DNA from: Desulfovibrionales bacterium
Lineage (GTDB): Bacteria; Desulfobacterota; Desulfovibrionia; Desulfovibrionales; Desulfovibrionaceae
Direction: 5' to 3'
Assembly: GCA_030156255.1 (NCBI GenBank)
Contig: JASGMV010000002.1
Coordinates: forward strand, 62,001-126,000
Length of the DNA stretch: 64,000 nt
Under the pieces are notes generated by a model. The model searched no databases and was not told the DNA's origin. It saw nothing but the letters and a program-made list of their open reading frames with translations. The stretch's first letter is position 1; each line of letters begins with the position of its first letter. A program made the translations under genes and the position numbers. Positions 17,288-26,920 of the stretch are shown here, one piece after another.

Positions 17288-18769
17288 TTAAAGCTTCGTA
17301 ACGCGGATGACCTCATCCAGAGTGGTGAGTCCGCGGACTACAAGCTCCAGCCCGTGCTCCATCATGGTGCGCTGGCCATGCTCCTTGGCGTAATGTTTGA
17401 TGCGGTCGGAGGCGGCCCGCTCCATGATCAGGCTCCGCATGCCTTCATCTACGGGCATCATTTCGAAGATGCCGCGGCGGCCTTTGAAGCCGGTGTACTG
17501 GCACTTTTCGCAGCCAGCGCCCTTTTGATGCCTCGTCACGTTATTCACACCCGCCTGGGCGATGACGGCGTCGGAAATGTCCATTTCTTGGGCGCAATTG
17601 GGGCAGACCAAGCGCACCAAGCGCTGCCCCATGACCAGAGCCATGCTGGAGGCCAGCAAAAACGGCTCGATCCCCATTTCAAGGAGCCGGGAGACGGCCG
17701 TCGCCGCGTCGTTGGTGTGCAGGGTGGTCAAAACCAAGTGGCCGGTGAGGGCGGCTTGGACGGCGGTGCTGCCGGTTTCCTTGTCGCGGACCTCGCCGAC
17801 CAGGATAATGTCCGGGTCCTGGCGAAGAAAGGCGCGGATGGCGCCTGCGAAGCTCACTCCGGCCGCCCGGTTGACCTGGACCTGGTTGACGCCGGGCAGG
17901 TGGTACTCGACGGGATCCTCGACGGTCATGATGTTGCGTTCGTCGCTCACCAGTTCAGAAAGTCCTGCGTACAAGGTGGTGGTTTTACCGGAGCCGGTTG
18001 GACCGGTGACCAGCACAATGCCGTGCGGTTGGGCTATGGCCTGCCGGAAAATGGTCAGGTCCTGGTTTTCCATGCCTAGGTCCGGGAGGGAGAGAATAGT
18101 CTTGGAGCGGTCAAGAATACGCAAGACCGCTTTTTCTCCGTTCATCGTGGGCATGGTGGAGACGCGAACGTCCACGCTTTTTTGTCCCAGGCGCACCTGG
18201 ATGCGGCCGTCTTGGGGAATGCGGGATTCGGCGACGTCCATTTCCCCCATAACTTTGATGCGCGCCACGATCGTCGGCTGAAGATTGCGGTCCAGCTTTT
18301 TGACAGTGTGAAGTTCTCCGTCCAGGCGATAGCGAACCAAAAAGGAGTTGGCTTGGCCTTCGAAATGGATGTCGCTCGCTCCCTGGGTGATGGCCTGCTG
18401 CAGGACCTTGTTCACCAGGCGGACGATTGGGGCGTCGTCGTGCGACCACCCAAGCAGTTCCTGGCCGTTGACTTCGGAGTTGTCTTCTTCGGCGGTGTCT
18501 TCCTCCTCCGCGCTCGTATCCACCTCCCAAAGGGCGAGCGCCTCCTCCAGCAAAGGATAGAAACGCTCCGGGGTCGTCGACTCGGTATGGATGTCGAGGT
18601 TGAGGCTCCAGGCGAGGTAATCCGCCAAAGCTTTCGCCCGTTCACTGATGGTCCAGACCGTAAGGCGTCCTTTGTCGCAGGCTACGGGCAAGAATTCATT
18701 GCGCTGCGGAAATTGCAGATAATGATTGAGAATATCCTTGGGTAATTCACGGAAGTTCATAGACTCCAC
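17288..18769 (-). CDS. gspE: Type II secretion ATPase GspE
   Basis: 493 residues from GTG 18769; ATG 18760 is an alternative, preceded by GGAG at short spacing. The N-terminal domain (1-100) ends in an acidic stretch (SAEEEDTAEEDNSE). Walker A GPTGSGKT is at 256-263, the Asp box near 285, Walker B-like ILVGEVRD near 322-329 and the His box TTLHTND near 348-354. Four zinc-type cysteines are C389, C392, C420 and C423. The hexameric ATPase drives pseudopilus extension from the cytoplasmic face through GspL and GspF. Confidence 0.95.
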   Translation of the reverse strand: MESMNFRELPKDILNHYLQFPQRNEFLPVACDKGRLTVWTISERAKALADYLAWSLNLDIHTESTTPERFYPLLEEALALWEVDTSAEEEDTAEEDNSEVNGQELLGWSHDDAPIVRLVNKVLQQAITQGASDIHFEGQANSFLVRYRLDGELHTVKKLDRNLQPTIVARIKVMGEMDVAESRIPQDGRIQVRLGQKSVDVRVSTMPTMNGEKAVLRILDRSKTILSLPDLGMENQDLTIFRQAIAQPHGIVLVTGPTGSGKTTTLYAGLSELVSDERNIMTVEDPVEYHLPGVNQVQVNRAAGVSFAGAIRAFLRQDPDIILVGEVRDKETGSTAVQAALTGHLVLTTLHTNDAATAVSRLLEMGIEPFLLASSMALVMGQRLVRLVCPNCAQEMDISDAVIAQAGVNNVTRHQKGAGCEKCQYTGFKGRRGIFEMMPVDEGMRSLIMERAASDRIKHYAKEHGQRTMMEHGLELVVRGLTTLDEVIRVTKL

Positions 18770-18787
18770 GTCGGGCCCCCTCGTTTA

Positions 18788-20857
18788 TTAGAACTCGTGC
18801 ACTGTTGGCGCTTGCGACGGGGCCTGATCCGTTGCTTCCTGGGGCTGGCTCTTGGCTTTGTCGCCCATTTTCTCCAGACCGAACTCCTTTTCGATGACCT
18901 GCTCCATTTTATTCCGTTCTTTCTTGTAGCGCTCCATCTTTTTCCGGCTGATGGCGCTGGCTTGGTCCAGCGTGCGAACAATGCGTGCGGAGATGAAGAC
19001 CATGAGCGTTTTTTTGTCGTTCGAACTGCTGCGCCGCTTGAAGAGCCAGCCGAAGACGGGGAGATCGGATAATCCAGGAATGCCTTCCTGGGCGCGGTTC
19101 TGGGTGTTTTCAATCAGTCCGGAGATGACCATGGTGGAGCCGTCGATGAGTTGCACGGAGGTCGAGGTGACGCGGTTGATGGTTTTTGTCAGGCCGTCGG
19201 CGCCGCTTGCGCCCTCTTGGTTGTATTCCTGATTGAGGTCTAGGCGGATTAGGCCTTTCTCCGAGTTGACGTAGGGCGTGACGGTCAATTTGACGCCGAC
19301 GTCGCGGTAGTCGTACGCCACCTGCGTGCTGCCGCCGGACGTGGTTTGCGAACCCGTTTTAAACGGAAGCTCATCGCCGACGAAAATTTCCGCCTCGGAG
19401 TTGTCCAGGGTCATGATTTGCGGCGCCGAGAGTAGATTGAAGTCGGTAACTCCCTTGGTATAGGTGATAAGGGCTCCGATGGTCGGAAAATACTGGCCGT
19501 TGTATTCGATCATGTTGCCGAGAATGCCCATGGAGAATCCGCCGCCCGCGGCGGCCACGTTCGGCGCTCCGCTTCCGTCAATGACGGGCTGGGCGTAGGA
19601 CATGAGCGAACTAGGGGTATTCAGGTAACCTATTGTGCCGATAGAGCTGGATTCCGACCCGGAGCCCCCGACCCATTCAACCCCGAAGGCCTGGGAGTTG
19701 GTCAGTGAGGTTTCCAGAATCAGGGCCTCGATGAAAACCTGGTCCAGGGTCCGGTCCAGTTGTTTGATGACCTCCTCGACAGTGGCCTGGAACGACGGAT
19801 CAGCGAGGACGAGCAGCGAGTTGGTGTCGGTGTCCGCGGACACCAGCAGCGATTGCTGGCCGTTCGAAGCGGAAGTCATTGTCGAGGTCGAACGGGGTGC
19901 GGAGGGGGCGGATGTATCGGATTTGATGCCGCCTGTTCCCGTTTGCGTAGAGGTTTGGCCCTCGACAAGGGCTGTGAGAACCTGGGCCGCGGATTCCGCC
20001 TTGGCGTTCAACAACCGGTAGACTTTCAATTCTTTTTTGACGGATTCCTGGCCTTGTTCGTCGATACGCTCCAAGAGGGACACAACCATCTGGATTTGGT
20101 CCGGCGAGCCCGTCACGATGAGGCTGTTGGTCCAATCCACCGAGGAGATCAAAGGCGGCTCGGCGATCTGTCCCAGTTTTACCATGGATTGGAAGATTTC
20201 CGTCAGCTTCTGCGCCGCCTCGCTGGCCTGGGCGGTCTTCATGGGCACGACTTCGAATTTCCAGGAAGGTTTGACGTGCTGAATGTCTTTCAACAGCGCC
20301 AACATCTTTTGGATGTAATCGGCCCGGTCGCGGATCAAAACGGCGCGCGCCTGCGGGATGGGATGCACTTGGCCGAACTTGGAGGAAAAGCGGGTTAACA
20401 ACGTGGCGGCGTCTTGAGGCGAAATGTCGTCGGACAATCTATAAACGGTGGTGACAAGCTCTTCCGGGGGAGGTTGGCGCATTTGGGGGCCGCTCGGCAA
20501 GTCCTTGGCTTCGTTTTGCGATAAGATGTAAAGAACATTGCCGCGCGCCACAGAGTAGAGGTTGGAGCTGTTGAGCACCTGATCGAAGATCGCCATGAGT
20601 TCAGGCTCGGTCATGGACTTCGTGGAGAAAATCGTCACCACGCTGGCGGGAATCTTATTTTCTTGGAAGACAATGTTCCTACCCGTATAGCTTGCAATAA
20701 ATTTTATAAAATCTTTGAGTTGGATATTTTCCAGGTTGGCTTGCATGTTGTTTTCTTCTTGCGCATGAACAGTAGAGGGTGCGCACAAGAGAAAACCGCT
20801 CAAAATGATAGCGAAGAAGGGGAGGAAAAAGGATGCTTTGAGTTCCTTACGATTCAT
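18788..20857 (-). CDS. gspD: Type II secretion secretin GspD
   Basis: 689 residues from an ATG at 20857, with a signal peptide (cleavage after VHA, residue ~32). N0-N3 periplasmic domains cover residues ~40-390, and a Ser/Thr-rich insert lies near 300-335. The secretin channel domain follows with LLSAPQIMTLDNSEAEIFVGDELPF and the closing VISGLIENT...PVFGWLF...LMVFISARIVR. It forms the outer-membrane pore for folded exoproteins. The C-terminal ~70 residues are charged and Gln-rich, as in S-domains that bind a pilotin. The gap to gspC is 186 bases, longer than elsewhere in the operon. Confidence 0.95.
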   Translation of the reverse strand: MNRKELKASFFLPFFAIILSGFLLCAPSTVHAQEENNMQANLENIQLKDFIKFIASYTGRNIVFQENKIPASVVTIFSTKSMTEPELMAIFDQVLNSSNLYSVARGNVLYILSQNEAKDLPSGPQMRQPPPEELVTTVYRLSDDISPQDAATLLTRFSSKFGQVHPIPQARAVLIRDRADYIQKMLALLKDIQHVKPSWKFEVVPMKTAQASEAAQKLTEIFQSMVKLGQIAEPPLISSVDWTNSLIVTGSPDQIQMVVSLLERIDEQGQESVKKELKVYRLLNAKAESAAQVLTALVEGQTSTQTGTGGIKSDTSAPSAPRSTSTMTSASNGQQSLLVSADTDTNSLLVLADPSFQATVEEVIKQLDRTLDQVFIEALILETSLTNSQAFGVEWVGGSGSESSSIGTIGYLNTPSSLMSYAQPVIDGSGAPNVAAAGGGFSMGILGNMIEYNGQYFPTIGALITYTKGVTDFNLLSAPQIMTLDNSEAEIFVGDELPFKTGSQTTSGGSTQVAYDYRDVGVKLTVTPYVNSEKGLIRLDLNQEYNQEGASGADGLTKTINRVTSTSVQLIDGSTMVISGLIENTQNRAQEGIPGLSDLPVFGWLFKRRSSSNDKKTLMVFISARIVRTLDQASAISRKKMERYKKERNKMEQVIEKEFGLEKMGDKAKSQPQEATDQAPSQAPTVHEF

Positions 20858-21043
20858 AGAAAGCCGCCCTGCATAGCTTGGCCAACGCCGTTAAGATTAA
20901 AATAGTTCAGGAACAAAACATACAGCGGCGTGTCGTTCGCCTGTTGCGCTTGGAATATATTTACTATTGTATCTATAGCCTGAAATGTTCAAATTGCTTC
21001 GCAAAATATGTTTAGTTGATGAAAGTCGACGGATGGAGGGAGT

Positions 21044-21832
21044 CTAGTCAACTTCGACGACGAGCGTCAAGACCTGCCCCTCTCGCAATACATTCAGGGT
21101 GATAGCTTTGCTGGATTGCAACCCCGAGTAAACCTGCATCATCTTAGCCGGGCCGTCTATGGATTCTCCATTGATGCGAACGAGTACGTCATTATTGTGC
21201 AATCCCATGCGTTGCAACAGGGAATCGCTTTTGATGTTGCTTATTCGGAATCCCCCGACTTTGCCATCCTGCATATGCGGTTTGAAAAGCGCCTGTTGCA
21301 GGAGCATGTTTGGATTGTTTAGAACTTTGCTTGCTTCGGCTTTATCCAAAACCAGCTTATTTTTTTGGCCCATGACCAGATTGATCTTCGGTTTTGTTTT
21401 AAAAATGGACAGCTCGACCCGCTCCCTTCCGGAGGTGAGGAGCAAGTGCGTCGGTTCGATTTTTTCCAACAGCCATCCTTGGACTTCTTGTCCTTCCTGA
21501 ATAGCCTCCGTTTTGGATTGTATTTGGATCAGAGCCATGTGCTTCCCGCCGGTGAAAATGCCCAGCACGGTCCATGATTCCGGATCGGGGCGGGAGTCGG
21601 CTTTGGGTTTGGGCGCCGGGTTGTCGAGGCCCAACACATTGTTTTCCGTGATGATAGCAATCTGTTGATCGGAATTTTGATTCGGCTGAGCGATCTTCAC
21701 CTGTGGAGAAGTGAGCACAGGAAGCGGTGTTGCTCCCGCCAGGATGCCCGTGGCGAGATACGCGGTGGATAACCCTAAAACGAACGGCCAGCATTTGAGC
21801 AGGGTTGTGGAGAATGACTTGAGATTATACAC
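21044..21832 (-). CDS. gspC: Type II secretion protein GspC with PDZ domain
   Basis: 262 residues from GTG 21832. There is a single N-terminal membrane anchor (~12-33), a periplasmic homology region (~60-140, ENNVLGLDNPAPKP... WTVLGIFTGG) and a C-terminal PDZ domain (~185-262, ISNIKSDSLLQRMGLHNNDVLVRINGESI). GspC links the inner-membrane platform to the secretin N0 domain and helps select substrates. A gap of about 240 bases separates it from gspN, so the C-D-E-F half may have its own promoter. Confidence 0.88.
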   Translation of the reverse strand: MYNLKSFSTTLLKCWPFVLGLSTAYLATGILAGATPLPVLTSPQVKIAQPNQNSDQQIAIITENNVLGLDNPAPKPKADSRPDPESWTVLGIFTGGKHMALIQIQSKTEAIQEGQEVQGWLLEKIEPTHLLLTSGRERVELSIFKTKPKINLVMGQKNKLVLDKAEASKVLNNPNMLLQQALFKPHMQDGKVGGFRISNIKSDSLLQRMGLHNNDVLVRINGESIDGPAKMMQVYSGLQSSKAITLNVLREGQVLTLVVEVD

Positions 21833-22075
21833 GAGAGCCTCGCACCGGGCTAGCTTCCTTGACGATGAGCACCATATGTCAACTCGTCTTTATTGACAAC
21901 TCTGGCGCGCGTATTTTGACTGCAAATTTTTTGCCGCCGCGCCATCTGATGCAAAATTTAAAATAATAATATAGGTTGGTTACAGCGAGGGCCGCGCGTT
22001 TCTTTAAAGCAGCAGTGCGGTTCTTTGCGCCCGCCGCCGTCCTTTGTTGGATGAATGTCGCATAAATTCTTTGAG
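21833..22075. promoter_or_regulatory. Probable internal promoter region of the secretion operon
   Basis: This 243-base gap between gspN and gspC is AT-rich in part (21945-21985), unlike the tight spacing elsewhere, so a second promoter for gspCDEF-pglB is plausible. No box can be fixed with confidence. Confidence 0.35.
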
Positions 22076-22801
22076 TTACAACCCTGGGAGCTTGTCCAGC
22101 GCTCCGGCCTTTTGGAATTTTTTTACGTTCTCCCCAAATTGTACGGACCCGGAAAAATCGTAGGAAGATCTTTTGAAATTGGACCAGTCCAACTGAAGCG
22201 TTCCGCTCCCCTCTACGGGGATGGGGCCGGTCGTCTTGAAGGCACGGACGGCTAAGGTGGGACCGTCGAGCTCGGCCTCTGCGGCGACGTTTTCCGCCGT
22301 CAGCCCTTGGGGCAAGGCGAGGCTTGCGCTGTGTATTTCAAGTCGCCCGGTAGACGGCGGCGCTCCCCATTTAGGGAACGCCGCATCGCCGGTCAGGGCG
22401 ACGACTCCGGAGGTGTCCTCTCGGTTGAGCAAGGCGTTCAGGTCCAGGGCGCCGTCCAGTCGAACGGCTTTCGACCGGAAAATGTCCAGTGTCAACGTCG
22501 GGCCCGTATTGCACGTCAGTTTGACCAACGGAGTGATTCCGAACTCCAATTGCAGGCTGTTGATGTCCAGCGAAGCGGGAAGGGCTTTCGGTCTCACTTT
22601 CAGCCCCATGAGTGTGACGCCAAGAGGCCCGGCGTGTTGGATGGCCGTCCAGGTAATTTCCACCTTCCCGTCGAGTTTTTTGTTGGCGGCGTTCAGAGCG
22701 GTGTTCCAAACGTTTTCCCAAGGCAAAAAGAGGAAGACGCCGACAAGCAATCCGGCAAAAAATAGAAGGGATGAAATGACAAGGCGTTTGATTCGAACCA
22801 T
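22076..22801 (-). CDS. gspN: Type II secretion protein GspN
   Basis: 241 residues from ATG 22801, with AAGGAG upstream at slightly long spacing; a TTG nine codons earlier overlaps gspM. One N-terminal membrane segment (VISSLLFFAGLLVGVFLFLPW) is followed by a periplasmic beta-rich domain with WTAIQHAGPLGVTLMGLKVRP and LDGALDLNALLNREDTSGVVALTGDAAF, the pattern of the GspN family. GspN is an accessory component found in only some type II systems, and its role is poorly defined. It directly follows gspM. Confidence 0.8.
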   Translation of the reverse strand: MVRIKRLVISSLLFFAGLLVGVFLFLPWENVWNTALNAANKKLDGKVEITWTAIQHAGPLGVTLMGLKVRPKALPASLDINSLQLEFGITPLVKLTCNTGPTLTLDIFRSKAVRLDGALDLNALLNREDTSGVVALTGDAAFPKWGAPPSTGRLEIHSASLALPQGLTAENVAAEAELDGPTLAVRAFKTTGPIPVEGSGTLQLDWSNFKRSSYDFSGSVQFGENVKKFQKAGALDKLPGL

Positions 22802-22817
22802 AGCGGCCAAAGTCTCC

Positions 22818-23321
22818 TTACCGTGCAAGTACGAGTTGCAGGTCCGCCAGGTCCTTGTTGTCCAAGCGGCGACTCAGGCTGAAGTTCAGCACGCCCAAGC
22901 CTGCGCGATGGTCCAGATTGTCCATGAGCGTAAGCAGCTCAGGCAAATTTATGGACTCCATGATTAACTGCACCCCTTCCGCGCCTCCGCCGAGCTGTGT
23001 GGGCCGGATGGAAGCGAGCCGGTTGTCCAGCCCCATCTCCCGGATGACTTGCTGAGCCGCGGGCATCGGCCCCATGCCCGCTAGGGCGCCTTTGCGCGCC
23101 TGAAGCTCCGAGGCTTGCTCCACCAGCGGCGCGGCTTGGGCGTATCGTTGGGCAAGCACGTCGACGCGCCGCTGGGAGCGTTGCGCCATAACGTAAAGCA
23201 TGATCCAGGCTCCAACCAGCGCTGCGACAAGTAGCCAGAAACCGCATAGGAACAACCCGCGGCGTTGCCTGCCGGTGAGGTCTTGCCAGAAAAAAAAATC
23301 GGATACGGCCATGAGCGCCAC
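22818..23321 (-). CDS. gspM: Type II secretion protein GspM
   Basis: 167 residues from GTG 23321 (ATG 23312 is possible). A cytoplasmic stub, one membrane helix (~22-45), a helical linker and a ferredoxin-like periplasmic domain (~95-165) match GspM. It stabilises GspL in the inner-membrane platform. It lies between gspL and gspN with only short gaps. Confidence 0.82.
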   Translation of the reverse strand: MALMAVSDFFFWQDLTGRQRRGLFLCGFWLLVAALVGAWIMLYVMAQRSQRRVDVLAQRYAQAAPLVEQASELQARKGALAGMGPMPAAQQVIREMGLDNRLASIRPTQLGGGAEGVQLIMESINLPELLTLMDNLDHRAGLGVLNFSLSRRLDNKDLADLQLVLAR

Positions 23322-23331
23322 GATCTCGTTG

Positions 23332-24435
23332 TTATTGTGTTATCGTCACACGAAGGTGGAATTGAATTCCGTCCTTCGTATTGGCGGCCTGCTCCAATGT
23401 GAATGTATATGTGGAGTCAGAATTAAGAGTATTCAAATAACTTTCCAAGCCATCATAGGAATCGGTTCGGCCCATGATGGAGCCAGACTCTACGGAAAAA
23501 TTCAAGTTTTCAACGTCCAAACCTGCTGGCGGCTGTTTGCTGAGCGCCGTAAGGATTTCAAGGACGTTGACGCCTTTGGACTGCGTGCGCTGCAATTGGT
23601 TCATCGTGTACAGCAATTTGCCGTAGGGATCGGGTCCCGGGTCGGGACCGAAGATGGAGGAATACAGGCTTTGCGTGCGGTCCCTCCATTGCTCTACTCT
23701 CCCTTGGTGATGTTGCAGTCGGATATATTGGCCGGCGACGGCCAGGGCGCCGACTAGGAAAATCACCAGCATGGCTCGCCGGTAAGGCTGTAAACTGGTT
23801 TGTTCGTCTATGGGAAGTCGTACGGGCGTGCGCAGGGACGACCATTTATTCCCACCGCTCATGTGCCTGCTAAGCGATGCAACCCAGTCCAAAGTCTCCG
23901 CAGGCTTCTCGTCAAGAAGCGCGATCCGGGCCTCCAATTCCGATTCGTCGGCCTGAAAGAAAAGAAGATTGTCCCCGGAGCAGATAGCCTTGAGCTTGTC
24001 CTCTCCCCGCCAGATGAATGCATCCACTCCCTCCACGGCCGCGTCGCGCCAACAAATGGCGAATTCGGTTGTGATCACAGTAGCACTGGAGAGGAGCTTG
24101 TGGTGTTCCGCAATGAAATCGGCGAGTTCAGGTCTGGTGAAAAAGCCCAGCAGGTTGCCGTTGTGGGGTTTGAGCATGCCGATGGATTGTTGTTCGTCAA
24201 AAGACGGAAACAGGTGGCTCATTTGGAGCTGAACCGCCGCCCGCGTTTTCCGGGAGGAGGCAGCGGCAACGCCTTGGGGGCGGTAGTAGAAAAAGTAGCG
24301 ATCCGGCAATATGGCGACCACGATGCTGCGTTTTTTCGTGGCGGGAGGCTCGCAAAGCTCAAGCCTTGCTCCGTCAAAAACGCTCCAGACAGCCTGATTA
24401 TTGCGAAATTGGATCACATAGACCGTTGTGGTCAT
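23332..24435 (-). CDS. gspL: Type II secretion protein GspL
   Basis: 367 residues. An actin-like cytoplasmic domain (~1-210) with ILPDRYFFYYRPQGV and a central DWVASLSRHMSG is followed by one membrane helix (~228-248) and a periplasmic ferredoxin-like domain (~285-367). The layout is that of GspL, which recruits the ATPase GspE to the membrane. The periplasmic part contains a Pro/Gly loop (FGPDPGPDPYG). Confidence 0.85.
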   Translation of the reverse strand: MTTTVYVIQFRNNQAVWSVFDGARLELCEPPATKKRSIVVAILPDRYFFYYRPQGVAAASSRKTRAAVQLQMSHLFPSFDEQQSIGMLKPHNGNLLGFFTRPELADFIAEHHKLLSSATVITTEFAICWRDAAVEGVDAFIWRGEDKLKAICSGDNLLFFQADESELEARIALLDEKPAETLDWVASLSRHMSGGNKWSSLRTPVRLPIDEQTSLQPYRRAMLVIFLVGALAVAGQYIRLQHHQGRVEQWRDRTQSLYSSIFGPDPGPDPYGKLLYTMNQLQRTQSKGVNVLEILTALSKQPPAGLDVENLNFSVESGSIMGRTDSYDGLESYLNTLNSDSTYTFTLEQAANTKDGIQFHLRVTITQ

Positions 24436-24456
24436 GGCGTTTTCTAATGCTGTCGT

Positions 24457-25452
24457 TTAGATGCCGCTGAGGGACACGAACAACTCGTCTTGGGCCACTA
24501 GCTGCGGCTTGGCTTGGGGCTGCATGGGATCGCGTTCTAATATATATCTTTTTTGAAGATGGCAACCGTTTGAGTTTACGGTGACCAGCACCTGAAAGAT
24601 TGAAGATTTTATCGTAGCATACTTGATGACGTCTTGATATTCTTCGGAAGCTGGGTCCATTCCTGTGATGTCAAGGAGCTGGCTGATGTTGGTGAGTCCG
24701 GAAAGTTGCGTATGCTTTACAAGTTCTTCTGTATATGGACGTAGTTCTGGAAAATATGCATCAATCAAAAGGGAGGAAGCAAAGTTTAAGTTCATTTTTT
24801 TATCTTCGCCCCAAACAGTGAAGACTCTGCGGATATCGTCTAAAGGAATATCTTGAAAACCCTCAACAAGCGACAACTCTTCTGGACGCGTTAGCTCGTC
24901 TTCTCGTGGTCCGTAGTGCGGCTCTGTCATGCTGTAATTCGGTCTGCGAAAAATTGGAAGTCTGCGCAGGATGCTTGGGTCCATCCAACATTTGAGCGAC
25001 ATCAGCATGAGCTCGCGTTCCGGGTTCTTCAAGAGGTACAAAATAGCGTTTGCAACGCGGTCATCTTGCACGTCATTAATGTTTATCAGGGCGTCGCAAG
25101 GAGTTATCTGGATTTTCAGTTCTTGTGTCTCAAAAGGTTGGAACCACGGCTCCTCCCGCGTGTCCGAAAGAGCGTCCTTGTCGGCGCCGAGCATCGCCAT
25201 GGCGATCCGCAGTGCTGATTCGGCTTGCAGGTCTGCTTCGTATTCGGACGGCAAACTGGCTGAAGCCACGGCTCCATTGGTGGATATCTTCAGTTGGCTC
25301 AGCACGATGGCGCTCAGCGAAAGCAACACGATGAGCACCAATACGAGAACGACGCCGTGCTCGTTCATCTGGGTGTCATACCGGACAGAGGGCGGCGTCG
25401 CGTGCGCGCATTGGTATTTCATCCAGTCGTGTTGCTGTGTCGGATGTCTCAT
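24457..25452 (-). CDS. gspK: Type II secretion minor pseudopilin GspK
   Basis: Up to 331 residues. ATG 25452 gives a long leader. ATG 25368 gives MNEHG followed by VVLVLVLIVLLSL, a short prepilin leader more typical of GspK, so the true start may be 25368. The hydrophobic pseudopilin helix is followed by a large globular domain, including DALININDVQDDRVANAILYLL and LSLVEGFQDIPLDDIRRVFTVWG, as in the helix-hairpin domain of GspK. It caps the pseudopilus tip with GspI and GspJ. Confidence 0.85.
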   Translation of the reverse strand: MRHPTQQHDWMKYQCAHATPPSVRYDTQMNEHGVVLVLVLIVLLSLSAIVLSQLKISTNGAVASASLPSEYEADLQAESALRIAMAMLGADKDALSDTREEPWFQPFETQELKIQITPCDALININDVQDDRVANAILYLLKNPERELMLMSLKCWMDPSILRRLPIFRRPNYSMTEPHYGPREDELTRPEELSLVEGFQDIPLDDIRRVFTVWGEDKKMNLNFASSLLIDAYFPELRPYTEELVKHTQLSGLTNISQLLDITGMDPASEEYQDVIKYATIKSSIFQVLVTVNSNGCHLQKRYILERDPMQPQAKPQLVAQDELFVSLSGI

Positions 25453-25477
25453 GATCTTGCAGGCAGGAGGCAGCTCT

Positions 25478-26047
25478 TCACTCCGAGTTCGTTTGCACCC
25501 ATGTAAAGGGAATTCTTTCTATAATATCCATGGTCACTGCGTCGGTTTCCAGATGCAAATAGATACCGGTGAAGCTGGTCGCCAAGTCTTTCATGGACGA
25601 TCCAATGAGATTCAGCCATCGGTTTTGCTTGGGGTCCAGCACGGACAGCCGCCAGGACTTCAGCTTTGGAATGAGCACTTGCTCCATGCTGTAGTCGAGG
25701 CTTTCGTCTACTTCGTAGCGTCGGACCTGCCCTCCGGTGAACGTCCACGCCACATCTACGGGAAGCGGACCGTTTAAGAGCATGTTGTGGCTGGTGTTCA
25801 GGGTGAATCCTCCGGCGGCGACTTGTAGTGGCTTTTGGATTCCTTGCATGTCTCTGTGCAGCAGCCTTCGAAGTATGGCCTCCTGGCTGGACGCTCCCTG
25901 CGTTGCGCGCAGGTTTGTGTCGTTTTGGACAATTTGTCCCATGACCAGACTCAGCGCCCCCATGATCAAGCCGGTAATGAACAGGCTGACGATGACTTCA
26001 ATAATAGTGAAGCCGTATTTTCTCGTTTCCTTGAAGCGCGGCATCAT
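25478..26047 (-). CDS. gspJ: Type II secretion minor pseudopilin GspJ
   Basis: 189 residues. The ATG at 26047 overlaps the gspI stop (ATGA), and the protein opens with a basic leader and GFTIIEVIVSLFITGLIMG, the prepilin peptidase site and helix with Glu+5. An open frame extends 77 codons upstream but is non-homologous and overlaps gspI. The globular part is beta-rich. It forms a tip complex with GspI and GspK. Confidence 0.9.
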   Translation of the reverse strand: MMPRFKETRKYGFTIIEVIVSLFITGLIMGALSLVMGQIVQNDTNLRATQGASSQEAILRRLLHRDMQGIQKPLQVAAGGFTLNTSHNMLLNGPLPVDVAWTFTGGQVRRYEVDESLDYSMEQVLIPKLKSWRLSVLDPKQNRWLNLIGSSMKDLATSFTGIYLHLETDAVTMDIIERIPFTWVQTNSE

Positions 26048-26448
26048 GGATTCTTGGACAGCGAGGCCTGCGCGGCTCCGATCCACCGCCAAGTCATGGT
26101 GTAATCTCCGCTCTTGCCCTCCAGGTCGATCATGCGCACCCCGGTTGATCCGGGCGGCCTCTGTTCCTGCAGCCTCCACTCCCCTTGGGCCGCTCCGGAC
26201 CAGGAGAGGAAGCTCGACGAGCCGGCGAGGCCGTCCGGATACCGGACGGCCAGGATTTCCTGCAGCAGGTTGATACATTGAAGATTTTCGCGGCTTATGC
26301 TTTGGAACTTGGCGGATTGGCTTTGCATCGTCAGCAGGGACGAGGCCAATATAGCGGCCACGGCCATGGCGATAATAACCTCCAGCAGGGTGAATCCGGA
26401 GGCATTGGATCTTTGGCGGGATTGGCCTGGAGAAGCCCCTTGCAACAT
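26044..26448 (-). CDS. gspI: Type II secretion minor pseudopilin GspI
   Basis: 134 residues. An 18-residue basic leader ends at Gly before FTLLEVIIAMAVAAILASSLL. Length and position between gspH and gspJ fit GspI, which starts tip-complex assembly. It is four bases after the gspH stop and overlaps gspJ. Confidence 0.88.
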   Translation of the reverse strand: MLQGASPGQSRQRSNASGFTLLEVIIAMAVAAILASSLLTMQSQSAKFQSISRENLQCINLLQEILAVRYPDGLAGSSSFLSWSGAAQGEWRLQEQRPPGSTGVRMIDLEGKSGDYTMTWRWIGAAQASLSKNP

Positions 26449-26452
26449 CGGA

Positions 26453-26920
26453 TTATTGAACCCGGCTCAGGCTTGCAGTGAGGGGCGCGCCGGCCAGAAT
26501 GACGCCGTTGCCCAAAGAGAGGCGCAATTCGTCCATGACGCCCGAAGGGTAGATGCGGAACAATACCCAGTGATCGCGGCGTGTTTCGCCGTTGACCCGG
26601 CAATCGCTCACAGAGGACGGCAGTGGTTCGGTCCGCTCCCCCCAGGCGACGCTGACGCCTCGGTGTTGGATCTTCAGGCGTTGGATGCCGCCGCCGGACA
26701 TGGCCTCCAGGCGGGCTTTGTTCAGCATGGCGTTGACGGCGTTCAGCTCGGTGACGGATGGATCTTCTTCTTGCGGATTGAGCGTTGGCAACAGGGCGAA
26801 CCATCCCAATGCGAAGATCATCATGACAACGATGAGTTCGATCAGGGTCAGGCCGCGTTGCCCGGAGTTCGCGGCTGCGGCCGGCTCACTCGTTGGTTTC
26901 GTAGCTCTTGAGGTCCGCAT
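26453..26920 (-). CDS. gspH: Type II secretion minor pseudopilin GspH
   Basis: 155 residues from ATG 26920, which lies inside the end of gspG with GAAGG upstream; an earlier start at 26971 would overlap more and add no leader-like sequence. The leader ends in GQRG before [17 protein letters not shown]. GspH bridges the tip complex and the GspG shaft. It keeps the order G-H-I-J-K. Confidence 0.85.
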   Translation of the reverse strand: MRTSRATKPTSEPAAAANSGQRGLTLIELIVVMMIFALGWFALLPTLNPQEEDPSVTELNAVNAMLNKARLEAMSGGGIQRLKIQHRGVSVAWGERTEPLPSSVSDCRVNGETRRDHWVLFRIYPSGVMDELRLSLGNGVILAGAPLTASLSRVQ